DNA of 64,000 nt, taken from Elysia chlorotica (lineage: Eukaryota; Mollusca; Gastropoda; Plakobranchidae). The notes below the pieces were generated by a model, which saw only the letters and a list, made by a program, of their open reading frames with translations, had not been told where the DNA came from and did no database searches. Numbering within the stretch: the stretch's first letter is position 1; every line of letters begins with the position of its first letter. Below, one piece after another: positions 36,193 through 47,730 of this stretch. Made by a program: the position numbers and the translations under genes. The stretch spans positions 82,326 to 146,325 of the forward strand of contig RQTK01000927.1 of the NCBI GenBank assembly GCA_003991915.1, given 5' to 3'.

Positions 36193-37887
36193 CTACATTG
36201 TAGATCCAATTTGGGGCAGTTTTGTTCTAGTGTTGAGCTGGGAAGTAAGGTCATCCTGGATGGCTAGTTGTCGTGTTTTACCACTGGCTGTCGCTATTGT
36301 TCCATTTGCCAACTTTGGCATACCAGTACTACGGTTTCCAGAAGAATTTCTTCTCAGTGCAGATTCAGATTTAACTTCACTGTTGTAGACAGGTGGGCGG
36401 GGCAGCCGTCTTCGCAACCATGCATGCCTCAAAGCTTGAGTGGGTGTGAGGCGATTTTGTGGATCCCAATCCAATGCTCGCCTCATGAAATCCAAAAACA
36501 TTGGGTCGTCACAACCTTTCAGTGCCGTCACTAGATCCTTTGTCCCCGGGGGACCACGTGTCTTACCGCGCCGGGATCTTCCACCCTGTAAGACATTGCT
36601 TCCATCAGGTAAAGTATTAACTGTGCAGTAACGAGGATATCCCTTTGAGGAAATGAAATTACGGGCACGTTTTGCTTGATCCAAAAGTTTTTGTGGAGGC
36701 ATGCCAAGAAGCTCAATGATGCATGCAAGCTGATCACCCTCATCTTCTCCAGGAAACAATGGATAACCAGTCAGCAGCTCAGCCAAAATACAGCCTAAAC
36801 TCCACATGTCAATAGGCATGCCATACTTTGCACCAACAATCACTTCAGGAGCTCTATAGAATCGTGACTGAATGTATGTATAGATGCGTTGATGTTCATA
36901 ACAGCTTGAACCAAAGTCAATAACTTTAATTCCACTGCGCCCCTGTTGTTTGAGCAGAATGTTTTCAGGTTTCAAGTCACAGTGGATGATTCGATTTTTG
37001 TACAGGGCATCCAGGCACTGTAGTATTGAGTGAGCAAATTTGCGGACAAGCTGAAGACTGAAGCCTTGGAATTTATTTTTCTTAATGAGCTCGTATAAAT
37101 TCATACTTAGTAGCTCAAAGGTGATACAGATGTGATTTCTAAATGTGAAGTTCTCATACATATGAACAATATTCATATTATTGTCTTTATCTTGCTTCTT
37201 CAAATGCTCTAGTATTCTTATCTCTTCCTGAGCTTGTCGGTGAAATCTTTTTTCGTTTCTGACCATTTTTAATGCAACATGAATCTGATTCTTGTGATCA
37301 TAAGCTTTGACAACTTGACCAAAACTGCCCTTGCCAATAACTTTAAGCACTTCAAATCTGTATGATATGTGATCATGAGGAATATGGACATATGATCCAT
37401 TTTCGTCATCATAACCATTGTTGTTGGCTCCCCCAATGACTCCTTGCTTCTTCTTTGCATTTTGTCCAACAAAAAATATATCAGGATAGCTGAAAATTTC
37501 ATGATGCTCATATGAACTTAGCTTATGCATATACTGTTTCATAGCCATTTCTGGATTCATTCTATTGCCTCTTCTTACCCCAGAACCTTTGCTCCCAGCA
37601 CTTCCAGCACTGGAACTGGGACGCACCAAAGCTTGATTTTGTGAAGGGTCGTCGCCACTGCCGCCATTTTGAATCATTTCTCGTTTCTCAGAGTGATGTT
37701 TATGATCCTCGAAAAGTTGTTGGACACGAACACCATGTCCACTGTTACCTCCTCCAACTGTTTGACTAGCTAAAGGTGGTAGATGATGTGAATGTGTACC
37801 TTCCATTGTATGGGTGTACATTGTATTTCCGATCAGCGGATCACGCTGGGTAAGCTGTACCGGTAGAGGTTTCACTTTGGTGGTCAT
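36193..37887 (-). CDS. DYRK2: Dual-specificity tyrosine-regulated kinase DYRK2, complete
   Basis: One uninterrupted 564-codon frame (human DYRK2 has about 600 residues). The N-terminus is disordered and His/Gly/Ser-rich. The DYRK-homology box [20 protein letters not shown] (159-178) precedes the kinase domain. ATP loop GKGSFGQVV (185-193), lysine in VALKMVRN (K207), catalytic loop HCDLKPEN (302-309), DFGSS (324-328) and activation-loop YTY (336-338) are all intact, so the enzyme should be active. In the family the second Tyr of YxY is autophosphorylated in cis during folding and the mature enzyme phosphorylates Ser/Thr on cytoplasmic and nuclear substrates. The region after APEV, with [20 protein letters not shown] and [10 protein letters not shown], matches DYRK2 more than DYRK1 or DYRK4. 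The ATG at 37887 gives the expected family start. No exon junction occurs in the CDS; a 5' UTR exon may exist upstream. Confidence 0.97.
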   Translation of the reverse strand: MTTKVKPLPVQLTQRDPLIGNTMYTHTMEGTHSHHLPPLASQTVGGGNSGHGVRVQQLFEDHKHHSEKREMIQNGGSGDDPSQNQALVRPSSSAGSAGSKGSGVRRGNRMNPEMAMKQYMHKLSSYEHHEIFSYPDIFFVGQNAKKKQGVIGGANNNGYDDENGSYVHIPHDHISYRFEVLKVIGKGSFGQVVKAYDHKNQIHVALKMVRNEKRFHRQAQEEIRILEHLKKQDKDNNMNIVHMYENFTFRNHICITFELLSMNLYELIKKNKFQGFSLQLVRKFAHSILQCLDALYKNRIIHCDLKPENILLKQQGRSGIKVIDFGSSCYEHQRIYTYIQSRFYRAPEVIVGAKYGMPIDMWSLGCILAELLTGYPLFPGEDEGDQLACIIELLGMPPQKLLDQAKRARNFISSKGYPRYCTVNTLPDGSNVLQGGRSRRGKTRGPPGTKDLVTALKGCDDPMFLDFMRRALDWDPQNRLTPTQALRHAWLRRRLPRPPVYNSEVKSESALRRNSSGNRSTGMPKLANGTIATASGKTRQLAIQDDLTSQLNTRTKLPQIGSTM

Positions 37888-38112
37888 AATTCCATAACTT
37901 ATCGACTATCAGCTACCTCGTGTACCGCATACCTTGAAATAAAATTCACATACTATTTAAAATCGACTCGTACACATGCACAGGACAAAAACAGTCCCTG
38001 TTAGTCGATTGTAGACATACACAACAAGCGATAGCCCGTTGCTTCTCTGTTGCTAATCAAAGAATGGCCTCCGGTTGCCAAGCACGACCCCTATCCGCAA
38101 ACGTCATTGGCA

Positions 38113-38120
38113 TGACGTCA
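38113..38120. promoter_or_regulatory. DYRK2: Consensus CRE palindrome upstream of DYRK2
   Basis: TGACGTCA, a perfect CREB/ATF site, about 225 bp upstream of the DYRK2 ATG in a locally GC-richer stretch, with a half site (ACGTCA) 12 bp further away at 38101-38106. It is likely a promoter element, but a chance match cannot be excluded. Confidence 0.45.
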
Positions 38121-38195
38121 TGGAAACTGGGGTCACATGGGATCAACGACAATCTAAAAAGATGGATCTTCATATAAGTGGAGGACAGCGCTAGG

Positions 38196-38196
38196 C

Positions 38197-38281
<85 letters not shown>

Positions 38282-38309
38282 GTTGTTGTTGTTGTTATTG
38301 TTGTTGTTG

Positions 38310-38340
<31 letters not shown>
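38196..38340. repeat. (ATT)n/(GTT)n microsatellite
   Basis: Long ATT array with an internal GTT block; open frames here are poly-Leu or poly-Asn artefacts. It lies about 300 bp upstream of DYRK2. Confidence 0.97.
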
Positions 38341-38382
38341 CCAACGATCGGCAGATTCATTAATTTGTTCAAATTCGTCCCC

Positions 38383-38526
38383 TAATGTGACTGGCTAAGA
38401 TAAAAGTCATGCATGGCATCCCCGCCCTGTCTCGTGTGTGGCACTACATAAAATTGTCAGACGTTAGTCTTTGGGTCCGTCCACAATATAGCATATATAG
38501 TGCTGAAGTTGGACGTTAAATCAACT
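38383..38526 (+). repeat. SINE copy, 3' part
   Basis: Plus-strand sequence ATGGCATCCCCGCCCTGTCT, then CGTGTGTGGC, then GTCCACAATATAGC and GCTGAAGTTGGACGTTAAAT is the reverse complement of the 57780-57900 copy and gives the 3' end of the family. Confidence 0.75.
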
Positions 38527-39239
38527 CAAATCTTTCTCTTTGCATTGCTATGTCTTCTGCCCCGCTCTCTTTTTGGGCCCAATTCTAGCATTATAGGAGT
38601 ATAACTTCGAGGTAGCCTTGACATTACTAGAGCTGGAAATCCGCACAGGGTCCCTTGTAAAGTCCTTTTTCTTTTTGGTTAAAAGCGATTAAAGCGTTGG
38701 GTTCGTCAGTTGGTTGCACTTCTCTCACTCTCTCAGTCATCTCACAAAATATACACCGATGTAGTGTCCCAAGTTTATTGAATAAAGTGTACAGCACACG
38801 TGTTATGTTCAGATGAGTAGAGCCATCGGTAAACAAAGGTTCACAAAAGGCAATGATACATCAATATTGTTTTCCGTCCTAAAAGGCTCCTAAAGGCTAT
38901 CACAAGCTTAATTTTATTAATGGTCCAGAATACTCAATGTAGGCCTATTGTGTTCCCGTAGGCTCCTGAAATATATTGTACTTACTAGGTATAAGTAATC
39001 AACTTATATAAAAACTATTAACATGACAATTATCAGCTACAACATGACTATATACTTCGTGGAAGCAAGGTTAGGTCTATATTTATCCTACATGACACAA
39101 AGTTCAGGAGACAATGGATTACGTAATAGATCAAGTATTTTTCTTCAATCAATATGGATAATAAACAAGTTAACACATGGGCGCCAATTGGTAAGTGAAC
39201 AAATAATACTACAAAACTAAACTGTAAACACCAGGGTCC

Positions 39240-41030
39240 TGGCGCCAAGCCATAGCAATTAAGAACCTTAAAAACGAGGGATTCGAGGGCAACCTACCCA
39301 TATTCATTAAAAATTTCATAGCTAAAAGTAATCGACAGTTCCAAGTAAAGGTTGCATCTTCTCTGTCTGACTCTTTCGAACAAGACCAGGGAGTTCCCCA
39401 GGGCAGCGTTCTCCGATTCTTTTTGGCATACAAATTAATCCAATGACTGCGACTTTGAAAAATATTGTAAACTGCTCGTTGTACGTAGACGACTTTGTCG
39501 TCTGCTACAGAGCTTCTTCAATTCTAACCTTAGAACGGCAACTCTAACTGCAGCTCAACGTTTTTCAAATATGGGCAGACTGAAACGGCTTCAAATTCTT
39601 CCATCAGAAAACGATAGTTGTTCATTTTTGTAATAAAAGAAAATCTCACAGGGATCCTGAACCCTACATCGACCGCGGCCAAAGAATTCCTGTAGGGGAA
39701 GAAGCAACATTTTTTAGACGTCATACATTACTTGACAAAAAAAAAACTCTCCTTTACCCCCACCTGAAATATCTAGAAAAAAAGTGACAAAAGCACGTAA
39801 TCTTATTAAAACCTTATCCGGAACAGAGTAGAGAGCAGATAGAGTCCCTCCTCTGCCTTCATCGCCCTCTGGTACAATCTAAACTCGATTACTGCAACAT
39901 AGCCTTTCCTACCACCCCGGTAGAAAGCCTTCACGTAGCTGCAGACGATTCATCCTTGTCAGAAAGAAGAGACAAACTATCATTACAATATGCTGTTAAT
40001 CTAAAATGTCTCCCTGACAATTCTGCTTTTAACCCTGTTTTCCGCTCAGGTTATGTAGAAAAATTCCCCCTTTCGGAATTCGTGTTCAGCAACTACTTCT
40101 CGAAATCGACTTAGATACTATCTCTATTGAATAGGAAACATTTTCGGAAATCCTTCCCTGGACGCTGGAAAGAAAAGGAAACGTGTTTGACCTGATAGCT
40201 CTCCAGAAGGACAAAACCCCTCCAGAATTATGCAGAGAAAAGTTTAAACAACTCATAGAAAATCGTTCAGACCATTATCTACTTTTCACTGACGGGTCTA
40301 AAGACGAGACCTGCGCCAGAGCAGCCTGACTCTCATCTTCAGTAGATAAATGCTGCGAGGTGAGCGCGAAGGCTTCAATACACACCGCGGAAGCAGTTGT
40401 CCTGTGCATTGCACTCGACACTGCCTCTACCTCAAGAAAAGACAAATTAATTTGTAAATCCTTTCTGACTCGCTGACGATGGCTGTCGGAGTGGCAAACT
40501 TTAAAAAATCCGACAATTATTCACATATTATTGTGAAAAAACTTAACGACCTTCAGCAAAATGATAAGAAAATCACTCTCTGCTGGATCTCCAGTCACAT
40601 TGAAATTGAACTTGAAATGGCTGATCAGCACGCCAAGGTCGGGCTCGAACTGAAACCTACTCAGGTGCAGATACTTGCATCAGATGGGAAGTCAATCATA
40701 CATAAGTTTATAAGAGACAACTGGAAGGTGCGATGGAATAACCTGACAAACAACAAACTACACTGTGTCCGAGCAGGTATTACTCGATCGAGTCCGACTG
40801 GGACATTATCATCTTACCTACACCTTCCTACCGAGAGGTGAAGAGCCTCCACAGTGACATACCTGCAATTGTCAATCATCCACAGTCACATTCTGCTTGA
40901 ATGTCCGTTTTTTTACCGGGATAGAAATTTGTACCTGGCTGCCAGACCACTAGAGAGCATACTTACTTATGTGTTAGTCCTCAAGGCCTACTTAGGTATC
41001 TGAAGGACATTGATGTGTATAATAAAACTT
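39240..41030 (+). pseudogene. Decayed jockey/I-like non-LTR retrotransposon with RNase H, copy B
   Basis: Successive frames give reverse-transcriptase motif QDQGVPQGSVL (about 39393), then the catalytic box LYVDDFVV (about 39480). RNase H follows, with LLFTDGSKDE (about 40285) and CWISSHIEIELEMADQHAK (about 40580). A C-terminal Cys/His region (ILLECPFFYRDRNLYLAARP) leads to DIDVYNKT at about 41020. Each part is in a different frame or contains stops, so it is dead. The endonuclease domain is absent, so the 5' part was lost or never inserted. Confidence 0.85.
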
Positions 41031-43869
41031 GACTGTGAAACTCTTACGCATGGATCTTTTAAACCACTGTATATACCCTGTACTTTTAACCAACCCTTTC
41101 ATGCACAATTTGTATGCTTTTACCACTCAGAGAGATAAAGAAGTCACCCCTGCTACTACTATAATGTATTAACTGGCTTAAGACATCATGGGCACAATAT
41201 AGCCGTTACCGTGCTGACAAATTCATTCACTCTGTGTGTATGCGCGCACATCCTTCAAAATGAAGCTACATCATCACCAAGATTACCCATTGCAAAAGCA
41301 ACGCAAAGAAAAGTCATGGGTTCCCTTGAAATTTCATGTGCTTTTTTTTTTTTTACCACTACATGTCTTCTTAGTGGCCAAGCCTGAACGCCAATGAGAC
41401 GCACTAATAAGTAATTGATTATCGTAAAATATTTGCACCTACCGGTAATGTTCTTTATTTCAGTGAAACTCTGATTCTAAGTAGGCCTACAATAATTTTG
41501 TACAAAATCAGTTTGAAAGTTCACGTACTCTGATAATAAATAATTGATAACAAACAGACTATCGTAGACTATTCCACATGTCAGGACCTGCGAAGTTAAA
41601 ACATCACTCACATTTATTCTTTAGGTGGACTCTGGGTTTGCATAAACGTGATTTATTTTCTGAACGCAGATGTCTTTCAAGCTTAATATACGTGAAAGGT
41701 GTTTTAAGTAAGATGGAAAAAATATGTAGACTTTGTTATGTAAGCATTGCTATCTCATAATCTATTCTAAGTTTTATTGGAGCCAATTTATGGTGCCAGC
41801 ACTTTGACATTTTATTATGTCCGCTTTATAAGTCTAGCGCCGTGATTTTGAATTTCCTGAAATTTGCTTATTCCTCACAAGTCATGCCTTTAAAAAGAGC
41901 ATTACAGTAATCAATTTTGGAAATATCAAAAGACATAATAATAATTATGTTCAGAAGACTATAATAAATTATCTTAAATGACTACTTTTCCACAGCTCCA
42001 GACGATTTGGTTACTTTTGCGTATTGTGCACGAGGCAGTTCAGCCGATAAAACGTTTTGTGTCTCGCCCTCTTAAATTTCACGAAAAACAAGATACGCCA
42101 AACGCAAAGTTGGCTTGCCACTGTGAAAATTGTATAGAATGTAGCGCAGATTTCAAATGACAAAGAAAAACAAAACAACAAACAACGGTACCGTAGCAAA
42201 GTGATTTTTTAATAGGCCTGAACTCCCCCAATTGGAAAAAAGTAATAAATATTTGGGAAGTTCCTTGATCTGGTACAGGCACAGAAATTGATGAGTAGGC
42301 TACAGGCATAGATATATTACTAGTTATATATCTATGGCTACAGGTTATCTTTTATCCTGTAGTTCCTAGATAATACCACAAAAAAGATTCAGGACAAGAC
42401 TTAAAGAGGAAATTAGAAGTGAAAAGGAAATTCAAGAAATCATACACCTACTTTGATAAGTATTATCTGTTATATGAGTGTCGAGAATAATCGCTTACAA
42501 ATTTAGAGTTGGTGAAGGCAGGAGGGAGGACAGGAGAAAACATTATGGGCCATAATCTATAAGTACAACGTCGCGGTAGCTTTTAACACGTGCGAAGAAG
42601 GCCGCAACGTTGTAGGCCTATGTACGACTACGACCACAGAATAGAAAGTTAAAACCGAAAGTAGGAACATTTGCGTTCAAAATTTGGCGATCGTTTAGCT
42701 TCTGGTATATATCGATTCTGCAAACAAATTACTGCAACAATTAATAATGTGTCTGTATTAATGCACATTACACTGTAATACAAACTTATGTAGTGGTTTG
42801 AACAAAAAGATTAGGTTTCGTAATTATTTAATAGTTTCTCTCACGATTTTAATACGAAACAAATTCCCATCCATTTGTTTCTAGGAATTTTATTTTCACG
42901 TTTCCCATGTGGAATAACCAAGCCATCATATAATAAAACATAATCACTTGTCACTTTCCTTATTGTGCGGGGTAACATGTATAATAGTAGGCCTACAAAA
43001 TATAGATACTTTTGACATCTGTGTTAATTAAATGGGTTCAAATCGTCAAGTTTAAAAATAGTCTCATGAACTTTATAAAACGGCGCCGTATGTGGCAGGC
43101 CATGAAAATAGTCCATGATTAGTTTTACGCACACACAAAACACACACACATACATATATCATTATATATCTGGATAGAATAAATCAAATGTGTAAATAAT
43201 AAAGGTTAATAACGGCATCAACAACTGAAAAAGAACACCGACACTCGAACATTTTTCTGGAACATTTATATTCGATCATGATGTATTATATCTATGGATT
43301 CGATAGAATTACGAATCCTTATTGGCGCCCAACTAAAACGATTCCAGTCTTGTTTTTGTTTTGTGCGTGAATTGTGACTGCTTAAAATAAAATAAAAAAA
43401 ACTCATCAAAAAAGTCATTTTTGGAAGCCTCGGTCATCATTCTAGTTTTCTACAGTCAAATGAGTCCAATGACTCAAGACAAGATCTAGATTCCAGTCAT
43501 TCAACACTCAGTTGGAAATTCTGGTTTAGACCTAAGACTCACAATAGAGGCTGAAATTTGAAGTGAGTAAGCTTAAATATCAAACCCTTAGTCAGATCTA
43601 TCTAGATTCTAGGCTAGATCTCCTGAAACTAGCTATTCTAGATCTACAATCTAAATCTATACTTAGACTAATCTAGATCTAGAAGCATGACACAATGAAG
43701 AAGAATGTCAATAAAAAATGAAAATATACAACAAAATGTCTCATAAAATATCGCTTTGCGTGTGTCAATGTTTGTTTGCATTGATCGAGAATACTTGTAA
43801 GAACATTTAAGCCAATTTCAATTATTAACCTAAAAATATCTAGGCTAATCAGTCTCTGGGTTGTAGCCC
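41031..43869. other. Gene-free interval
   Basis: AT-rich sequence with homopolymers and a GATCTA-rich patch at about 43590-43685. Several 60-76 codon open frames are present, none with recognisable features. Confidence 0.65.
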
Positions 43870-45300
43870 ATGGATGTGTGGTAGGTCTTGAAGAAGAATG
43901 GCTCCAGGCACAGCTGGATACAGCACACAGCACACATTATTTAATGAGTCCCTATAGTCCTCTGCTTTGTCATACAGATAGATCTGAACTGTCCCTGCAG
44001 TTTTTTGCCATTTCGGAACCCCAAGTTTGGGGCAAAAAAAAAAGCCAAAATTTGCCACCAAATTTGCCAAAATAATCAAATGTAGGTGTTTAAAGCAATC
44101 ATGCAATGTGGAAAAAATAAATGAGTGACTTTGTGAAAAAGAAAGGGGCCCCTTTTGTTGGTTTAAAAAGTTGGTACATGTACAAACCAAAGGAATTTTA
44201 ACAAGTGACTTGATTAATATTTCACTATTCAGCTATTAAATTTGAAATGGCTAATTACAATATATGTTCCAGAGATGAAAAACATGAGTTCCAGTCCTAA
44301 CAGTAACAATCTAACGAGGAGTACACTTTTTTATAAGACATCATCTAGAGTAAGAGAGAGATGAGAGCAAGAGAGAGACAGACAGACAGACAAAGGAGAG
44401 AAGAAAGCTGAGCGAGAGTTTGACTTAGACTTTGTCTAAGTTTGTTGCTCAGCGTCGAGAGTGAACACTACAAGTATAGTGTGGATGGATCTCAAGACTG
44501 ACGTCTTTATTTTACGTGCTGCCGTTATCGACACAGAGACCATGACTCCTATCTCAGTCTGTCATATCGAACTGACACCGGCCCAATCAGTAGGAGACGA
44601 GAAAGAGAGAGAGAGAAGCGGTTTAACTAAGCAAAAAAGCAGAGAGAGAAGCCTGGGCGAGAAAGAGAGATATCTAGAGATAAAGACGCCTGAGCGGAAA
44701 TGAGGGAGAGAAGCCTTAATGAGAAAGAAATAGATAGTCATAGAGAGAGAGAAAAGAAACTCTGAAAGTGTGTTAATTGTTGACGGTGAAGTTGAAATTC
44801 AGACGACAGTCCTAAATTATTGGGTTTTTTTTCCTCAGAGACAACTTTAAAAGAGAAAGTAAAAGAAAATCTCAAATTTTGTCATTCTTTTTGCCGGAAA
44901 GAGCAGATTTTGTCGCCCTTTTAATATTCATACTCATGAGCGTTCCCCTGAGATGTAAAACAGTAAGTGCTCATGTGCAGATCACTTGTTTAAGTTGTTA
45001 AGTGCTTTTTGTTCAGTGATCACAGATTATGAGCACTGTTCTTTTCCAACTTTATTTTCATGGATATTATGTTTTCTTGGGATTAATTTTCTGTACGTGC
45101 TAAAAATCCTTGGAGTTCTAGATAGAACTGCTAATACCAGACCAGCCGTTTTATTTTTCAAGCATTTTTGCTCGAAGGCAATAGCGGATAGTCGGCATTT
45201 TTTGTCCGGGAGGATTTTGTGCACAGCCATTACAGAGCACTGTCTGTTAATGCCAGACATATAAGATCCTAACTTTATGGTATTAATTCTGTTTTAACCC
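43870..45300. repeat. Tandem duplication, unit 1
   Basis: This unit is repeated at about 45430-46890. Both contain GGCTCCAGGCACAGCTGGAT, then GAACCCCAAGTTTGGGGCAA, then a GAGA-rich stretch, then TCCTTGGAGTTCTA and ATTACAGAGCACTGTCTGTT. Small indels scattered along the pair mean the duplication is not recent. A SINE piece (44455-44602) lies inside. No gene is seen. Confidence 0.9.
44455..44602 (-). repeat. SINE piece inside duplication unit 1
   Basis: Core words GTGTGGATGGATCTCAAGAC, CCATGACTCCTATCTCAGTC and ACTGACACCG-CCCAATCAGT match the body and core of the 57780 copy. The same piece recurs at 46080-46216 in unit 2, so it was inserted before the duplication. Confidence 0.7.
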
Positions 45301-45430
45301 TGCTAGCTTGATCTTGGTATTTTTACCACCGCCGCGCAGCCCTACGGGAGAGTCGGCCGTGGCATATTTACCACATGGGGCGCCCCCCCGGCGAGTCGCG
45401 GCCGTGGTATTTTTACCACGGCCATGTGCT
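45300..45430. repeat. 45-bp GC-rich palindromic minisatellite
   Basis: Three 16-bp motifs, TTGGTATTTTTACCAC (45314-45329), GTGGCATATTTACCAC (45359-45374) and GTGGTATTTTTACCAC (45404-45419), are spaced exactly 45 bp apart by GC-rich linkers. The last one extends to a perfect 10-bp stem with a TTTT loop (45400-45423). It sits between the two units of the tandem duplication. Confidence 0.9.
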
Positions 45431-46890
45431 GGCGTGTAGGCCTTGAATGAATAAAGGAAAAGCATGGCTCCAGGCACAGCTGGATACAGCACACAGCACA
45501 CATAATTTATATATTATTTTATGAGTCCCTATAGTCCTTTTGCTTAAATTACCAGGTGTTGGCTCTGCTTTAGTTTGTCATACATACAGATAGATCTGAC
45601 CTGTCCCTGCAGTTTTTTTGCCATTTGGAACCCCAAGTTTGGGGCAAAAAAATGCCAAAATTTGCCACCAAATTTGCCAAAATAATCAAATGTACTTATG
45701 TAGGTGTTTATTAAAGCAATCATGCAATGTGGAAAGAATATGTTATAATGAGTGACTTTGTGAACCTAAGGGGCCCCTTTTGTTGGTTTAAAATGTTGGT
45801 ACATGTACAAAGTAACAAACCAAAGGAATTTTAACAAGTGACTTGATTAATATTTCACTATTCAGCTATTAAATTTGAAATGGCTAATTAGAAATATGTT
45901 CCAGAGATGAAAAACGCGAGCTCCAGTCCTAAAAATCTAACGAGGAGTTCACTTTTTTATAAGACATTATCTAGAGTAAGAGAGAGAAACAGACAGACAG
46001 AGGAGCGAAGAAAGCTGAGTGAGAGTTTGACTTAGACGACTTTTTCTGAGTTTGTTGCTCAGCATCGAGTGTGAACACTACAAGTATGGTGTGGATGGAT
46101 CTCAAGACTGACGTCTTTATTTTATGTGCTGCCGTTATCGACACAGAGTGGTGAGACCATGACTCCTATCTCAGTCTGTCATATCGAACTGACACCGACC
46201 CAATCAGTAGGAGACGAGAAAGAGAGAGAGAGAAGCAGTTTAAGCAAAAAAGCAGAGAGAAGCCTGGGCGAGAAAGAGAGATAGAGATAGAGAAGCCTGA
46301 GTGAAAAAGAGGGAGAGAAGCCTCAATGAGAAAGAAATAGATAGTCATAGAGAGGGAGAGAGAAAAGAAACTCTTTTAAAAAGTAACGTGTTAATTGTTG
46401 ACCGTGAAGTTGAAATTCAGATGACAGTCCTTAAATAGAAATTATTGGTTTTTTTTTCCTCAGAGACAACTTTAAAAAGAGAAAGTAAAAGAAAATCTCA
46501 AATTTTGTCATTCTTTTTGCCGCAAAGAGCAGATTTTGTCGCCCTTTTAATATTCATGAGCGTTCCCCTGAGATGTAAGTGCGCATGTGCAGATCACTTG
46601 TTAAGTGCTTTTTGTTCAGTGATCACAGATTATGAGCTCTGTTCTTTTCCAACTTTATTTTCTTGGGATTAATTTTCTGTGTGCTAAAAATCCTTGGAGT
46701 TCTAAATAGAACTGCTAATACCAGACTAGCCGTTTTATTTTTCAAGCATTTTTGCTCGAAGGCAATAGCGGATAGTCTGCATTTTTTGTCTGGGAGGATT
46801 TTGTGCACAGCCATTACAGAGCACTGTCTGTTATTGCCAGACATATATAATAAGATCCTAACCTTATGTTTTTAAATCTGTTTTAAACAA
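45430..46890. repeat. Tandem duplication, unit 2
   Basis: Second copy of 43870-45300, with extra short insertions (for example AATTACCAGGTGTTGGCTCT near 45550) and missing pieces elsewhere. Followed by single-copy sequence. Confidence 0.9.
46080..46216 (-). repeat. SINE piece inside duplication unit 2
   Basis: Counterpart of 44455-44602, carried along by the tandem duplication. Confidence 0.7.
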
Positions 46891-47730
46891 TTTAGCTCAA
46901 ATCTCCCTTTAGTTAAAGTGAAAGTGACTCATAGGATGATTGTTAGTGCTTTCCGCACACACGGCTTTGTTGCTTTACTTTAAAAACTTTATCTTTACCT
47001 ACGGTTCCAATGTCAGATGAATATGACGACAAAAGAATAGGTGGACATGGATGCGACAATTAATGTAAATAGGTCACCAACAACAGCGATCACTCCCTCA
47101 GGTGCTTCGTCGGTGCCAATTACCCACCCCCTCTTCAGTAATCTAGAGGACAATACATTGTACTAAGTCCAGGTCTGCAGGAGATTTTCGTGTCCGATCT
47201 AGCGAGAAGAGAGGGGGCAAAACACTTGCGAGATGCGCGGCTTCATGCCGGTGCCCCCCTTTTCCTCTACCCTGTAACATTTCAGATCAGCTGTGCTTTG
47301 ACGTTGCTGAACCATCTAGTGCTATTAATAGTAATCTTGTGGTAAAACAAAAACTTTACACTCCACAGGAACATAACTTGCTAAATGGAAGTAATAGATA
47401 GCAAATACTGACAACCGATGCAGACACTATATCAGGTAGTGTTATAAAGAAAAAAAAATATAAAGTTCATCCCAATATGCTATCTGGATCTGTCTCTAGT
47501 GTAAAAAAGACCGATCCAGGTTTTGTTAAAGGGCCCAGACTGACAGAGGTACTCTGTATAAATTGACGCCTCCAAAAGAAAAAGTTTATTTCATTTGATT
47601 AATTTTGTGTGGGTTTGGAGAAAACATAATTTTTGTGCAAATCTGATTTATTGAGGTCATGTTTTCATACTTTCTTTCTTCCTCTCAGAATCTCTTTATT
47701 TCTTCAACCCCTGCAAAATTACAGCTCAAC
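46891..47730. other. Upstream region of the LEM gene
   Basis: Noncoding. A GC-richer patch near 47090-47275 could be a promoter. TTCCTCTCAG at 47680-47689 is a good acceptor for a noncoding first exon that would join about 40 bases before the start codon. Both roles are inferred. Confidence 0.45.

Noticed and set aside
38057-38363. Poly-Asn and poly-Leu frames
   Set aside because: Produced by the ATT/GTT microsatellite.
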